Positions 23,347-33,612 of a stretch of 64,000 nt of DNA are shown piece after piece. A model generated the notes under the pieces. It did not search any database and was not told the origin of the DNA. It was given only the letters and a program-made list of their open reading frames with translations. The stretch comes from Sialis fuliginosa (lineage: Eukaryota > Arthropoda > Insecta > Megaloptera > Sialidae). The translations under genes and the position numbers were made by a program. Within the stretch, counting starts at the first letter, position 1. Each line of letters starts with the position of its first letter. The stretch spans positions 3,782,001 to 3,846,000 of the forward strand of contig OY540821.1 of assembly GCA_961205875.1 (NCBI GenBank), in the 5' to 3' direction.

Positions 23347-24417
23347 ATGACTACATTTTTGTCTCAAGATGAAGCGATTAATATTGATTTAGAATTATTC
23401 AACGAATATAAATACAGTGTTGACCAATTAATGGAATTAGCAGGCTTAAGTTGTGCTAATGCAATAACAAAATGCTACCCGTCAGATAAAATAAAATCAA
23501 AAACCATTCTCGTACTTTGTGGCCCCGGAAACAACGGAGGAGATGGTCTAGTTTGTGCAAGACATCTCAAAATGTTTGGATACAGCCCAAATATCTTTTA
23601 CCCCAAAAGAACCGAAAACAAATTATACCAGAACCTAACGCACCAATGTACTTCTATGGAAATCGATTTATTGAATTGTTTACCAACCGTCATCGATACC
23701 GACCAGAAATACGGTTTAATTGTTGATGCCTTGTTTGGGTTTAGTTTCAAACCACCTGTGAGGCCTAATTTTGCACCTGCGGTCGAATTATTACAGAAAA
23801 CAAATGTTCCGATAGTAAGGTAAATGTTATTGATTTTTTTAAATAGGTTAGGTTAGGTTAGGTTTACTTAATTGTTGATTGCTATATATCGCCTGAAATC
23901 AGATGAATTAGGCTTCATTTTAAAGCAAGAATGGTTCGAATATCTTTGGTCGTTACAGAAATATAATCTTTAAAAATAATTTCAAAAAACTTATTTGAAG
24001 TATGCAAGTTTTAATATGAGATTAGCGATAAATCATTTTTGAAGAGTTTGCTATAAGAAATATTTATGTGATAGATATATTCGTAAAGCAGATGAATCGA
24101 ACTACATTTTAAAGCAAAAATAGTTCAAATATCTTTTTTCATTACGGAGATATGGCCTTTTGAAATCAAAGACTGTAACAAATTACTTTTACAGCATTGA
24201 CATCCCAAGTGGCTGGGACGTAGAGCTCGGTTGTCCAGAAGGAGGGTTCTGTCCGGAACTACTTATCTCATTAACGGCACCGAAGAAATGTGCAACAGAT
24301 TTTAAGGGGAGGTTTCATTATTTAGGGGGTAGATTTGTCCCTCCGGGCTTGATTAAGAAATATAATCTCAAGTTACCTGAATATCCTGGAACTGATTGTT
24401 GTGTAGAGTTAAAATAA
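23347..24417 (+). CDS. NAXE: NAD(P)H-hydrate epimerase (YjeF_N domain)
   Basis: Metabolite-repair enzyme that interconverts the R and S forms of damaged, hydrated NAD(P)H so that the dehydratase can restore them. Two exons: 23347-23819 and 24195-24417, joining in phase 2 within [11 protein letters not shown], 231 residues in all, close to the usual domain length. Motifs: AGLSCANAI near the N-terminus, the glycine-rich [16 protein letters not shown] loop, VDALFGFSF, and DIPSGWDVE followed by [13 protein letters not shown]. The chosen Met is the first in-frame ATG after a potential splice acceptor at 23316, so an upstream exon with a mitochondrial targeting sequence remains possible. It is divergent from Barren. 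Confidence 0.93.
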
Positions 24418-24938
24418 GGAAATTTTGTAATTTTTTTAACGACATAGAACTCTAGAATTATAAATCATAGAAACTTCAGAGAAGGCTTTTTAAGTAATAC
24501 AATATAAATTAATAATATAATATAAAGTGTAATAATTAATTATTATAAAACTTAACTACTTAAAAAGCCGTAACTACTTTTTAATTTTAATACGTTAAAC
24601 TGGACTATATAATGAACATTTTAAGACCAACCGAAAGTTTATGTGATTTATAGTTCCAGAGTACTATGTTGCAAAATTAGGGGCATTTTTTTTTAATTAT
24701 ATTTTTTTAAATCTGAAGTATTTTTATTTTATATTTATGTAAGTATGTATATATATATATTTTGTTAATATAATATTTTTTAATAAATATTGTTATTGTT
24801 ATGTATGTATTAAAAATTATTTTTTTGTCCCTTCTTCAGTTGTTATACAGGTTGAACGAAAAATATGAATTCAGGTATATAGTTAAAAGTTTGTATGTAA
24901 ATAATATGTAATACAATAAAATCATATATGTATTAAAC
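24418..24938. other. NAXE 3' flank
   Basis: AT-rich. It holds one more copy of the ACTGGACTATATAATGAACA dispersed repeat (about 24590-24665), a short TA run near 24746 and AATAAA near 24782. No gene is seen. Confidence 0.5.
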
Positions 24939-26009
24939 CAAGCTTGTCCAACCCGCGGCCCTCGAGGAGCCTTAGTGCGGCCCGCGAGGATAATAATAAA
25001 TTTTTTTTTATAAAATAATAAACTTATATAAAAATTACTATGACTAAAAAAAATAAAAATAAAAAAAGGGTCTTCAGTTTTTATTTGTCCTAATGTAACT
25101 CGCTATTTATTCAATAAAAATTGAAATTGACGCGACTAAAAATCAAAAAAAATATCTACCTTGGGAACCACGGGACTTTCTTATTCCTAACCTAACAGTG
25201 AATTGTATACGTGATTCTTTGTTTATTAAAACATTTCTAACAAACTAACAAGAAAGAACAAAATGAATAATTTTATATTTATATAACAAGTGATTTTTTT
25301 TAACGTAATAACTGAAAACGGATGTTTATTCTTGTAAATTTTTGGATTTTTGAATTATTTTTGAAATAAGAAAAAAATGTTTTCGATAAAAAATGTCGAG
25401 TATGTTATTATCTATAATTTATTCCACATACATTTTTTTCTCTGTTATGAACCATTTGAATTATAATAAATTTTTTTTTCAAAAATTCGTTTTTATAAAA
25501 AAATGAATAGAACATAAATTGTAGATATAGATATTACCTACATTTTTTAAATTGACCATTTTTCTCTATTTTGCACTGTTTCAGAGTAATTCGAAAAATT
25601 AAAAAATCGACGTAGGTAAACATCCGTATCCGGTTGAAAGATCGTTTTCAAAAATAGGACGTTTTCTTCTCAGCCAAAAATTAATCGTAAATATAAAATA
25701 TCACCCTTCTACGATTTGTCGTATTTGAAATACAGCGCTTACAGACAGACAGACGGACACACAGACATCATGGCGAAAATAGTCAGAATGGATTCAGGGA
25801 AGGTCAAAATAGATAATTCCGTCAAAATCCGGAGTTCGAAAAAAATCGGCTTCACTATACTTACTTATACTAATGTATATTTTATATACATGGTATAAGA
25901 AAGTAAAAAGGTCCTCAGTTTTATATTCTGGCCTGCGGCCCTTAGTAAATTAAATTAAATTAAATTTCTGCTATGCGGCCCAGAAGGCTGAAAAGGTTGG
26001 ACACCTATG
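24939..26009. mobile_element. Non-autonomous hAT-like element with exact 8-bp target duplication
   Basis: Terminal segments CAAGCTTGTCCAACCCGCGG and, inverted, CATAGGTGTCCAACC. The target duplication tattaaac is exact at 24931-24938 and 26010-26017. GCGGCCC blocks lie inside both ends. The middle (about 25290-25880) carries the dispersed sequence with GACA-type runs and AGCGCTTACAG in inverse orientation. No transposase frame is present. Confidence 0.85.
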
Positions 26010-26066
26010 TATTAAACAACTAGTATGTTTTAATATATGATAAAATCAGTATTAAAAGAGTTAAAT

Positions 26067-26095
26067 TTAAAAATATATATATATATATATATATA
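26067..26095. repeat. TA microsatellite at left edge of the Penelope palindrome
   Basis: A run of TA dinucleotides directly abuts the left end of the palindrome; a similar run borders the right end at 37165-37184. Confidence 0.9.
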
Positions 26096-27009
26096 TTAGT
26101 ATTCATATATATGACCATCTTGATATTATTTAAATATACCTATTTTGTAGGGGTTTTTTTTAGGTCAAAATATTAATTAAAGAACTAAACCAATGTTCAA
26201 ATCATTTTAATTAATAGCGCTTATTTTAATTTTCAACATTTTTGTCTTCATCAGAAATTAATAATTATCCCTATAAGAAATCATAAACATAAGTAAGTAA
26301 CATAAGCAAATGAACAAGATATTCATAGATATAAACATATTTTTTTTACTTACAATTTAAACAGTAATTAGTGTGACCATATGTATGTAGTAAAAGATGC
26401 ATATTACATCAAAAAAATTTTTTTTAAATATTAAAAAGTACCCATTCTTGTACAAAAGACTAAAAATATGTAAATGTGATATCCAACAGATAAAACAATA
26501 TATAAAAACAATTTTTTTAAAACATTAAAACTTAAAAATTTAGTTTAAAAACGTTAAAAATAAATAAAATTCGTATCACATTGTATCACATGTTGAAAAG
26601 TATTTATACTAAGATAAAACTTAATTAAACAAGAACCATCAATTGTTTTTACTTAAAACTAGTTACAAATTTATTATACAAACATGAAAAAAGAAATAAA
26701 ATTACTAGTGTTTCAATGAAAGAAAAGCACTAGTATTACAAACTTAATTATATTTATTACATCTATGGAAAACAAAAATCTTATCAATGTTAAATGTCAA
26801 TTTTAAGTACAAGGTAACCTAGAAAGAAATTTTTTAAAAATTTTAAAAAGAGAGAAAAAAAGGGAACAAAAACCAACAAAATCAAACTAAAACATATACC
26901 TAATCAAACAAAAATGAAAAAAGTTAAAATTAATAGAAAAACCAAAAAATGGCATACAATACAAGCAAAAAGAAACGTGGAAAGAAGAAGAAAGAGGAAA
27001 AAAGAAAAT

Positions 27010-29679
27010 TTATTTAATTAAATTTAGATATGATTCTTTGAGGTGATTAAGATTTTCTCTAGAGTTAAGACATTTAGGTTCTTTTAAGATATGTAACGAT
27101 TCACTAAGTAATCTTTTTTTTAAAATAGGCTGAAAATCTAAAATTTCAACATCACCATATTCAACTTCGTGACCAGTCTGTTGTATATGGGTACGAAGTG
27201 CAGTAACTTCATTTTTAGCATATTTATGACTGTTGATTCTCTTTTGCAAGTATTGTTTAGATTGCCCTAAGTAAGAATAATCACAAGAACATTTAAGTTT
27301 ATAAATAACGTTAGAACATTTCATCTTATCAGTTTTATTTTTTAATTTAGAAAAAAAAATTTTTGTAGTATACTTATTTTTGTTTATCATTTTTATATTA
27401 TGTCCAGAAACAACTCTTTTCATTTTTTCAGATAAAATAGGTATATACGGGAATGAAAAATATATTTGATCATCATAAGAGTAATTGGAATTATCTGCAA
27501 CAGCCAAACTTTTACTATTTTTATTATGTCCATAAAGTATACTTTTGAGTCTATTATTTATAGTGTTTTTAAGAAAATTAATGGGATAACCATTTAATAA
27601 GAAAATATTGTAAACTTTGTTGAGTATTTGACTTCTATATTTAAAATTAGTGAATTTAATTGCCCGGTCTAAAATAGCAGTAATAACATTACGTTTATGT
27701 TCAATAGAGGAATTAGAATTGTAGTTCAAATATCTAGCAGACCAGGTAGGTTTAGTATACCATATGGTTTCAACTTTATTATGTTTGTTAACCAAAATTT
27801 TTATATCTAAAAAACTAATTTCTCTATTTTGATTTTCAAGTTCATAAGAAAATTGTAATCTATCATGAAAAGAATTAAAGCTATTGCATAAAGTTTCAAT
27901 TTTATCCGAAGGTATTGCTGTAATGATGTCATCAACATATCTTTTAAAAAAAGGAATCTCATAATCTACATTTTTCAAAACAGACTCTTGTAGTTCGTTC
28001 ATAATAATATCAGCCAAAACAACAGATAGAGATGAACCCATAGGTGCTCCATAAATTTGTGAATAAAATTGATTTTTAAACTGGAAATATGACGTATTGC
28101 AACAAAATTTCAAACCATCAATAAAATCGTCCTTCTCAATATTAGTGTATTTTTTTATTTCTTCCCATTTATTAGTGATAATCTCAATAGTAGTATCGAT
28201 AGGTATGTTAGTAAACAATGATTTAACATCAAGTGAAATTAATTTATATTTATTAGGTATATGAAAATCTTTAATAAATTCATGGAATTCCCAAGAGTCT
28301 CTCACGGTATTATTATTAGCAGTAATATTTTTTAAAATATCAGAGAAAAATTTTGACAATTTTTGTTGTGGGCTATTATATGAAGCAACTATAGGTCTGA
28401 CAGGTTTATTTACTTTATGTAATTTTATCAACCCGTAAATTTGTGGAGGAGTACTATTATGCACTTTAAGTTGGTTACTCAAATTTTGATCAATATAACC
28501 CATTTCATAAAATTTTTGAATAATGTTATTGTTTCTGTTCTGGAAAATATTAGTGGGGTCTTTATGTATTTTAAGATATGTTTCACCATCATTTAACAGC
28601 TCATACATTTTATTATCATAATCTACTTTATCAATCAATACGGTTTTATTAGTTTTATCAGCACGAATCACTTTGATATTTTCATTCTCCTTAAAAAACT
28701 TCCTTGCATCAGAAACATCCTTAATTAGAGAACAATTATATTTATTATTCAAAAAATTGTTTTTTTTCATGTTATCCTTGTACTGATTAACATTATATAT
28801 AAATTTATTTCTAATTAAGTTTTTTTCATTTTCATCTAGGTTGTCAATACCATATTCAAATGAAATAATCATATCATTGATAGGTAGATTATTATTATTA
28901 TAGGGTAAATTGAAATTTGATCCAAGTTTTAATAAATTGTTAATATTATCTGGTATCTTGTTAGAGGTTAAATTAACAACAAAATTCTCCTCATTGTGTT
29001 TAAGAGGGTTAAATTCAATATCTATTGGTAGCTTACAATTATATTTGTTATTATATTTAGAAACATGGTTATTACTTATTATTAAATTTCTATTTTTATT
29101 ATTATTATAGTTATCTACTATCTGTTTAGAACTATTGATACAATTATTAATATATTGATTTTCATTAACCATGGCTTCAGACTTCAATTTATTAAATTTA
29201 TTAATGACAACATTAAATGATTTATAATAAGTAAATTGATAAATAGAACTTTCAATGAAAAAAACTTGTTGTAAATCAGATATAGTGAGATATTGTTTTA
29301 GCAAACTATGACATTCATTAATACAATTTTTGTTATTTTTTAAATTACTAAAGGTTTCTGAAATTAACAGATTTAATAGCTTGTACTTAAAATTATTTAA
29401 AATATTGTTATATCTATGTTTATTGCTATTATTACTTAAAGAAATAAAGTTTTTTTTATTATCAAATTTACTATTCATAAATTTAGGAAAAAGATTATTC
29501 TTTTTACAACTTATAAGGAAAAATTTTTTTATATCTAGTCTTGCCTTTGTACTATATAATTTTCTTACTTGTTTCATTTTATCTTGGATGTCTTCATTTT
29601 TATATTTGTTGAGTAGAGAGTTCATATTACACTTATCATCCCCAGTGTTTTTTATATTAGTATTCATATATATGACCAT
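27010..29679 (-). CDS. Penelope-like reverse transcriptase with GIY-YIG endonuclease (left copy)
   Basis: Intact 889-residue frame. The N-terminal half is Asn/Lys-rich and poorly conserved. The reverse-transcriptase part begins around residue 330 with VIRADKTNKTVLID, then PQIYGLIKLHK, SLDVKSLFTNIPID, GAPMGSSLSVVLADI (about 545) and the catalytic YVDDI (about 581). A C-terminal GIY-YIG-type nuclease (about 785-830) has VIYKLKCSCDYSYLGQS with Cys residues typical of this family. Compared with the right copy it has Lys34 (Arg) and Lys425 (Asn). Intact frame and near-identity suggest recent activity. Confidence 0.93.
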   Translation of the reverse strand: MVIYMNTNIKNTGDDKCNMNSLLNKYKNEDIQDKMKQVRKLYSTKARLDIKKFFLISCKKNNLFPKFMNSKFDNKKNFISLSNNSNKHRYNNILNNFKYKLLNLLISETFSNLKNNKNCINECHSLLKQYLTISDLQQVFFIESSIYQFTYYKSFNVVINKFNKLKSEAMVNENQYINNCINSSKQIVDNYNNNKNRNLIISNNHVSKYNNKYNCKLPIDIEFNPLKHNEENFVVNLTSNKIPDNINNLLKLGSNFNLPYNNNNLPINDMIISFEYGIDNLDENEKNLIRNKFIYNVNQYKDNMKKNNFLNNKYNCSLIKDVSDARKFFKENENIKVIRADKTNKTVLIDKVDYDNKMYELLNDGETYLKIHKDPTNIFQNRNNNIIQKFYEMGYIDQNLSNQLKVHNSTPPQIYGLIKLHKVNKPVRPIVASYNSPQQKLSKFFSDILKNITANNNTVRDSWEFHEFIKDFHIPNKYKLISLDVKSLFTNIPIDTTIEIITNKWEEIKKYTNIEKDDFIDGLKFCCNTSYFQFKNQFYSQIYGAPMGSSLSVVLADIIMNELQESVLKNVDYEIPFFKRYVDDIITAIPSDKIETLCNSFNSFHDRLQFSYELENQNREISFLDIKILVNKHNKVETIWYTKPTWSARYLNYNSNSSIEHKRNVITAILDRAIKFTNFKYRSQILNKVYNIFLLNGYPINFLKNTINNRLKSILYGHNKNSKSLAVADNSNYSYDDQIYFSFPYIPILSEKMKRVVSGHNIKMINKNKYTTKIFFSKLKNKTDKMKCSNVIYKLKCSCDYSYLGQSKQYLQKRINSHKYAKNEVTALRTHIQQTGHEVEYGDVEILDFQPILKKRLLSESLHILKEPKCLNSRENLNHLKESYLNLIK

Positions 29680-30570
29680 CTTGATATTATTTAAATATAC
29701 CTATTTTGTAGGGGTTTTTTTTAGGTCAAAATATTAATTAAAGAACTAAACCAATGTTCAAATCATTTTAATTAATAGCGCTTATTTTAATTTTCAACAT
29801 TTTTGTCTTCATCAGAAATTAATAATTATCCCTATAAGAAATCATAAACATAAGTAAGTAACATAAGCAAATGAACAAGATATTCATAGATATAAACATA
29901 TTTTTTTTACTTACAATTTAAACAGTAATTAGTGTGACCATATATATGTAGTAAAAGATGCATATTACATCAAAAAAATTTTTTTTAAATATTAAAAAGT
30001 ACCCATTCTTGTACAAAAGACTAAAAATATGTAAATGTGATATCCAACAGATAAAACAATATATAAAAACAATTTTTTTAAAACATTAAAACTTAAAAAT
30101 TTAGTTTAAAAACGTTAAAAATAAATAAAATTCGTATCACATTGTATCACATGTTGAAAAGTATTTATACTAAGATAAAACTTAATTAAACAAGAACCAT
30201 CAATTGTTTTTACTTAAAACTAGTTACAAATTTATTATACAAACATGAAAAAAGAAATAAAATTACTAGTGTTTCAATGAAAGAAAAGCACTAGTATTAC
30301 AAACTTAATTATATTTATTACATCTATGGAAAACAAAAATCTTATCAATGTTAAATGTCAATTTTAAGTACAAGGTAACCTAGAAAGAAATTTTTTAAAA
30401 ATTTTAAAAAGAGAGAAAAAAAGGGAACAAAAACCAACAAAATCAAACTAAAACATATACCTAATCAAACAAAAATGAAAAAAGTTAAAATTAATAGAAA
30501 AACCAAAAAATGGCATACAATACAAGCAAAAAGAAACGTGGAAAGAAGAAGAAAGAGGAAAAAAGAAAAT

Positions 30571-31602
30571 TTATTTAATTAAATTTAGATATGATTCTTT
30601 GAGGTGATTAAGATTTTCTCTAGAGTTAAGACATTTAGGTTCTTTTAAGATATGTAACGATTCACTAAGTAATCTTTTTTTTAAAATAGGCTGAAAATCT
30701 AAAATTTCAACATCACCATATTCAACTTCGTGACCAGTCTGTTGTATATGGGTACGAAGTGCAGTAACTTCATTTTTAGCATATTTATGACTGTTGATTC
30801 TCTTTTGCAAGTATTGTTTAGATTGCCCTAAGTAAGAATAATCACAAGAACATTTAAGTTTATAAATAACGTTAGAACATTTCATCTTATCAGTTTTATT
30901 TTTTAATTTAGAAAAAAAAATTTTTGTAGTATACTTATTTTTGTTTATCATTTTTATATTATGTCCAGAAACAACTCTTTTCATTTTTTCAGATAAAATA
31001 GGTATATACGGGAATGAAAAATATATTTGATCATCATAAGAGTAATTGGAATTATCTGCAACAGCCAAACTTTTACTATTTTTATTATGTCCATAAAGTA
31101 TACTTTTGAGTCTATTATTTATAGTGTTTTTAAGAAAATTAATGGGATAACCATTTAATAAGAAAATATTGTAAACTTTGTTGAGTATTTGACTTCTATA
31201 TTTAAAATTAGTGAATTTAATTGCCCGGTCTAAAATAGCAGTAATAACATTACGTTTATGTTCAATAGAGGAATTAGAATTGTAGTTCAAATATCTAGCA
31301 GACCAGGTAGGTTTAGTATACCATATGGTTTCAACTTTATTATGTTTGTTAACCAAAATTTTTATATCTAAAAAACTAATTTCTCTATTTTGATTTTCAA
31401 GTTCATAAGAAAATTGTAATCTATCATGAAAAGAATTAAAGCTATTGCATAAAGTTTCAATTTTATCCGAAGGTATTGCTGTAATGATGTCATCAACATA
31501 TCTTTTAAAAAAAGGAATCTCATAATCTACATTTTTCAAAACAGACTCTTGTAGTTCGTTCATAATAATATCAGCCAAAACAACAGATAGAGATGAACCC
31601 AT
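30571..31602 (-). pseudogene. 5'-truncated Penelope-like ORF, left inner copy
   Basis: Encodes only the last 343 residues of the 889-residue protein, from MGSSLSVVLADI to the end, identical to the same part of the full copies. The reverse transcriptase lacks its N-terminal motifs, so it is not functional alone. It lies 5' of the full copy in the same orientation and ends at the palindrome centre. Confidence 0.9.
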
Positions 31603-31653
31603 AGGTGCTCCATAAATTTGTGAATAAAATTGATTTTTAAACTGGAAATATGA

Positions 31654-31660
31654 AATATAA
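31654..31660. other. Centre of the 11-kb palindrome
   Basis: Seven bases (aatataa) separate the inverted arms. The left arm stops at 31653 in the codons after FQFKNQ-side sequence and the right begins at 31661 within QFYSQIYG, so both arms are truncated within about 20 codons of each other. Confidence 0.85.
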
Positions 31661-31689
31661 AATTTTATTCACAAATTTATGGAGCACCT

Positions 31690-32721
31690 ATGGGTTCATC
31701 TCTATCTGTTGTTTTGGCTGATATTATTATGAACGAACTACAAGAGTCTGTTTTGAAAAATGTAGATTATGAGATTCCTTTTTTTAAAAGATATGTTGAT
31801 GACATCATTACAGCAATACCTTCGGATAAAATTGAAACTTTATGCAATAGCTTTAATTCTTTTCATGATAGATTACAATTTTCTTATGAACTTGAAAATC
31901 AAAATAGAGAAATTAGTTTTTTAGATATAAAAATTTTGGTTAACAAACATAATAAAGTTGAAACCATATGGTATACTAAACCTACCTGGTCTGCTAGATA
32001 TTTGAACTACAATTCTAATTCCTCTATTGAACATAAACGTAATGTTATTACTGCTATTTTAGACCGGGCAATTAAATTCACTAATTTTAAATATAGAAGT
32101 CAAATACTCAACAAAGTTTACAATATTTTCTTATTAAATGGTTATCCCATTAATTTTCTTAAAAACACTATAAATAATAGACTCAAAAGTATACTTTATG
32201 GACATAATAAAAATAGTAAAAGTTTGGCTGTTGCAGATAATTCCAATTACTCTTATGATGATCAAATATATTTTTCATTCCCGTATATACCTATTTTATC
32301 TGAAAAAATGAAAAGAGTTGTTTCTGGACATAATATAAAAATGATAAACAAAAATAAGTATACTACAAAAATTTTTTTTTCTAAATTAAAAAATAAAACT
32401 GATAAGATGAAATGTTCTAACGTTATTTATAAACTTAAATGTTCTTGTGATTATTCTTACTTAGGGCAATCTAAACAATACTTGCAAAAGAGAATCAACA
32501 GTCATAAATATGCTAAAAATGAAGTTACTGCACTTCGTACCCATATACAACAGACTGGTCACGAAGTTGAATATGGTGATGTTGAAATTTTAGATTTTCA
32601 GCCTATTTTAAAAAAAAGATTACTTAGTGAATCGTTACATATCTTAAAAGAACCTAAATGTCTTAACTCTAGAGAAAATCTTAATCACCTCAAAGAATCA
32701 TATCTAAATTTAATTAAATAA
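31690..32721 (+). pseudogene. 5'-truncated Penelope-like ORF, right inner copy
   Basis: Same 343-residue C-terminal fragment as the left inner copy, in opposite orientation, with identical protein sequence. It contains YVDDI and the GIY-YIG region but lacks the first RT motifs. Confidence 0.9.
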
Positions 32722-33612
32722 ATTTTCTTTTTTCCTCTTTCTTCTTCTTTCCACGTTTCTTTTTGCTTGTATTGTATGCCATTTTTTGGTTTTTCTATTA
32801 ATTTTAACTTTTTTCATTTTTGTTTGATTAGGTATATGTTTTAGTTTGATTTTGTTGGTTTTTGTTCCCTTTTTTTCTCTCTTTTTAAAATTTTTAAAAA
32901 ATTTCTTTCTAGGTTACCTTGTACTTAAAATTGACATTTAACATAGATAAGATTTTTGTTTTCCATAGATGTAATAAATATAATTAAGTTTGTAATACTA
33001 GTGCTTTTCTTTCATTGAAACACTAGTAATTTTATTTCTTTTTTCATGTTTGTATAATAAATTTGTAACTAGTTTTAAGTAAAAACAATTGATGGTTCTT
33101 GTTTAATTAAGTTTTATCTTAGTATAAATACTTTTCAACATGTGATACAATGTGATACGAATTTTATTTATTTTTAACGTTTTTAAACTAAATTTTTAAG
33201 TTTTAATGTTTTAAAAAAATTGTTTTTATATATTGTTTTATCTGTTGGATATCACATTTACATATTTTTAGTCTTTTGTACAAGAATGGGTACTTTTTAA
33301 TATTTAAAAAAAATTTTTTTGATGTAATATGCATCTTTTACTACATACATATGGTCACACTAATTACTGTTTAAATTGTAAGTAAAAAAAATATGTTTAT
33401 ATCTATGAATATCTTGTTCATTTGCTTATGTTACTTACTTATGTTTATGATTTCTTATAGGGATAATTATTAATTTCTGATGAAGACAAAAATGTTGAAA
33501 ATTAAAATAAGCGCTATTAATTAAAATGATTTGAACATTGGTTTAGTTCTTTAATTAATATTTTGACCTAAAAAAAACCCCTACAAAATAGGTATATTTA
33601 AATAATATCAAG

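Larger units (their letters stand above)
26096..31653 (-). mobile_element. Left arm: full plus 5'-truncated Penelope-like element
   Basis: On the minus strand this arm reads as a 5'-truncated copy (31653 to about 29660) followed head-to-tail by a full-length copy (about 29680-26096). The repeated 3' region (26096-27009 and about 29660-30570) acts as the direct repeat typical of Penelope elements (pseudo-LTR). The arm is nearly identical, in inverse order, to 31661-37165. The left terminus runs about 45 bp further into the next unit than the right terminus does. Confidence 0.9.

Noticed and set aside
29330-29737. Hydrophobic 135-codon frame opposite the Penelope ORF (also 33555-33962)
   Set aside because: Antisense shadow of an Asn/Lys-rich coding region; both copies exist only because the elements are duplicated.
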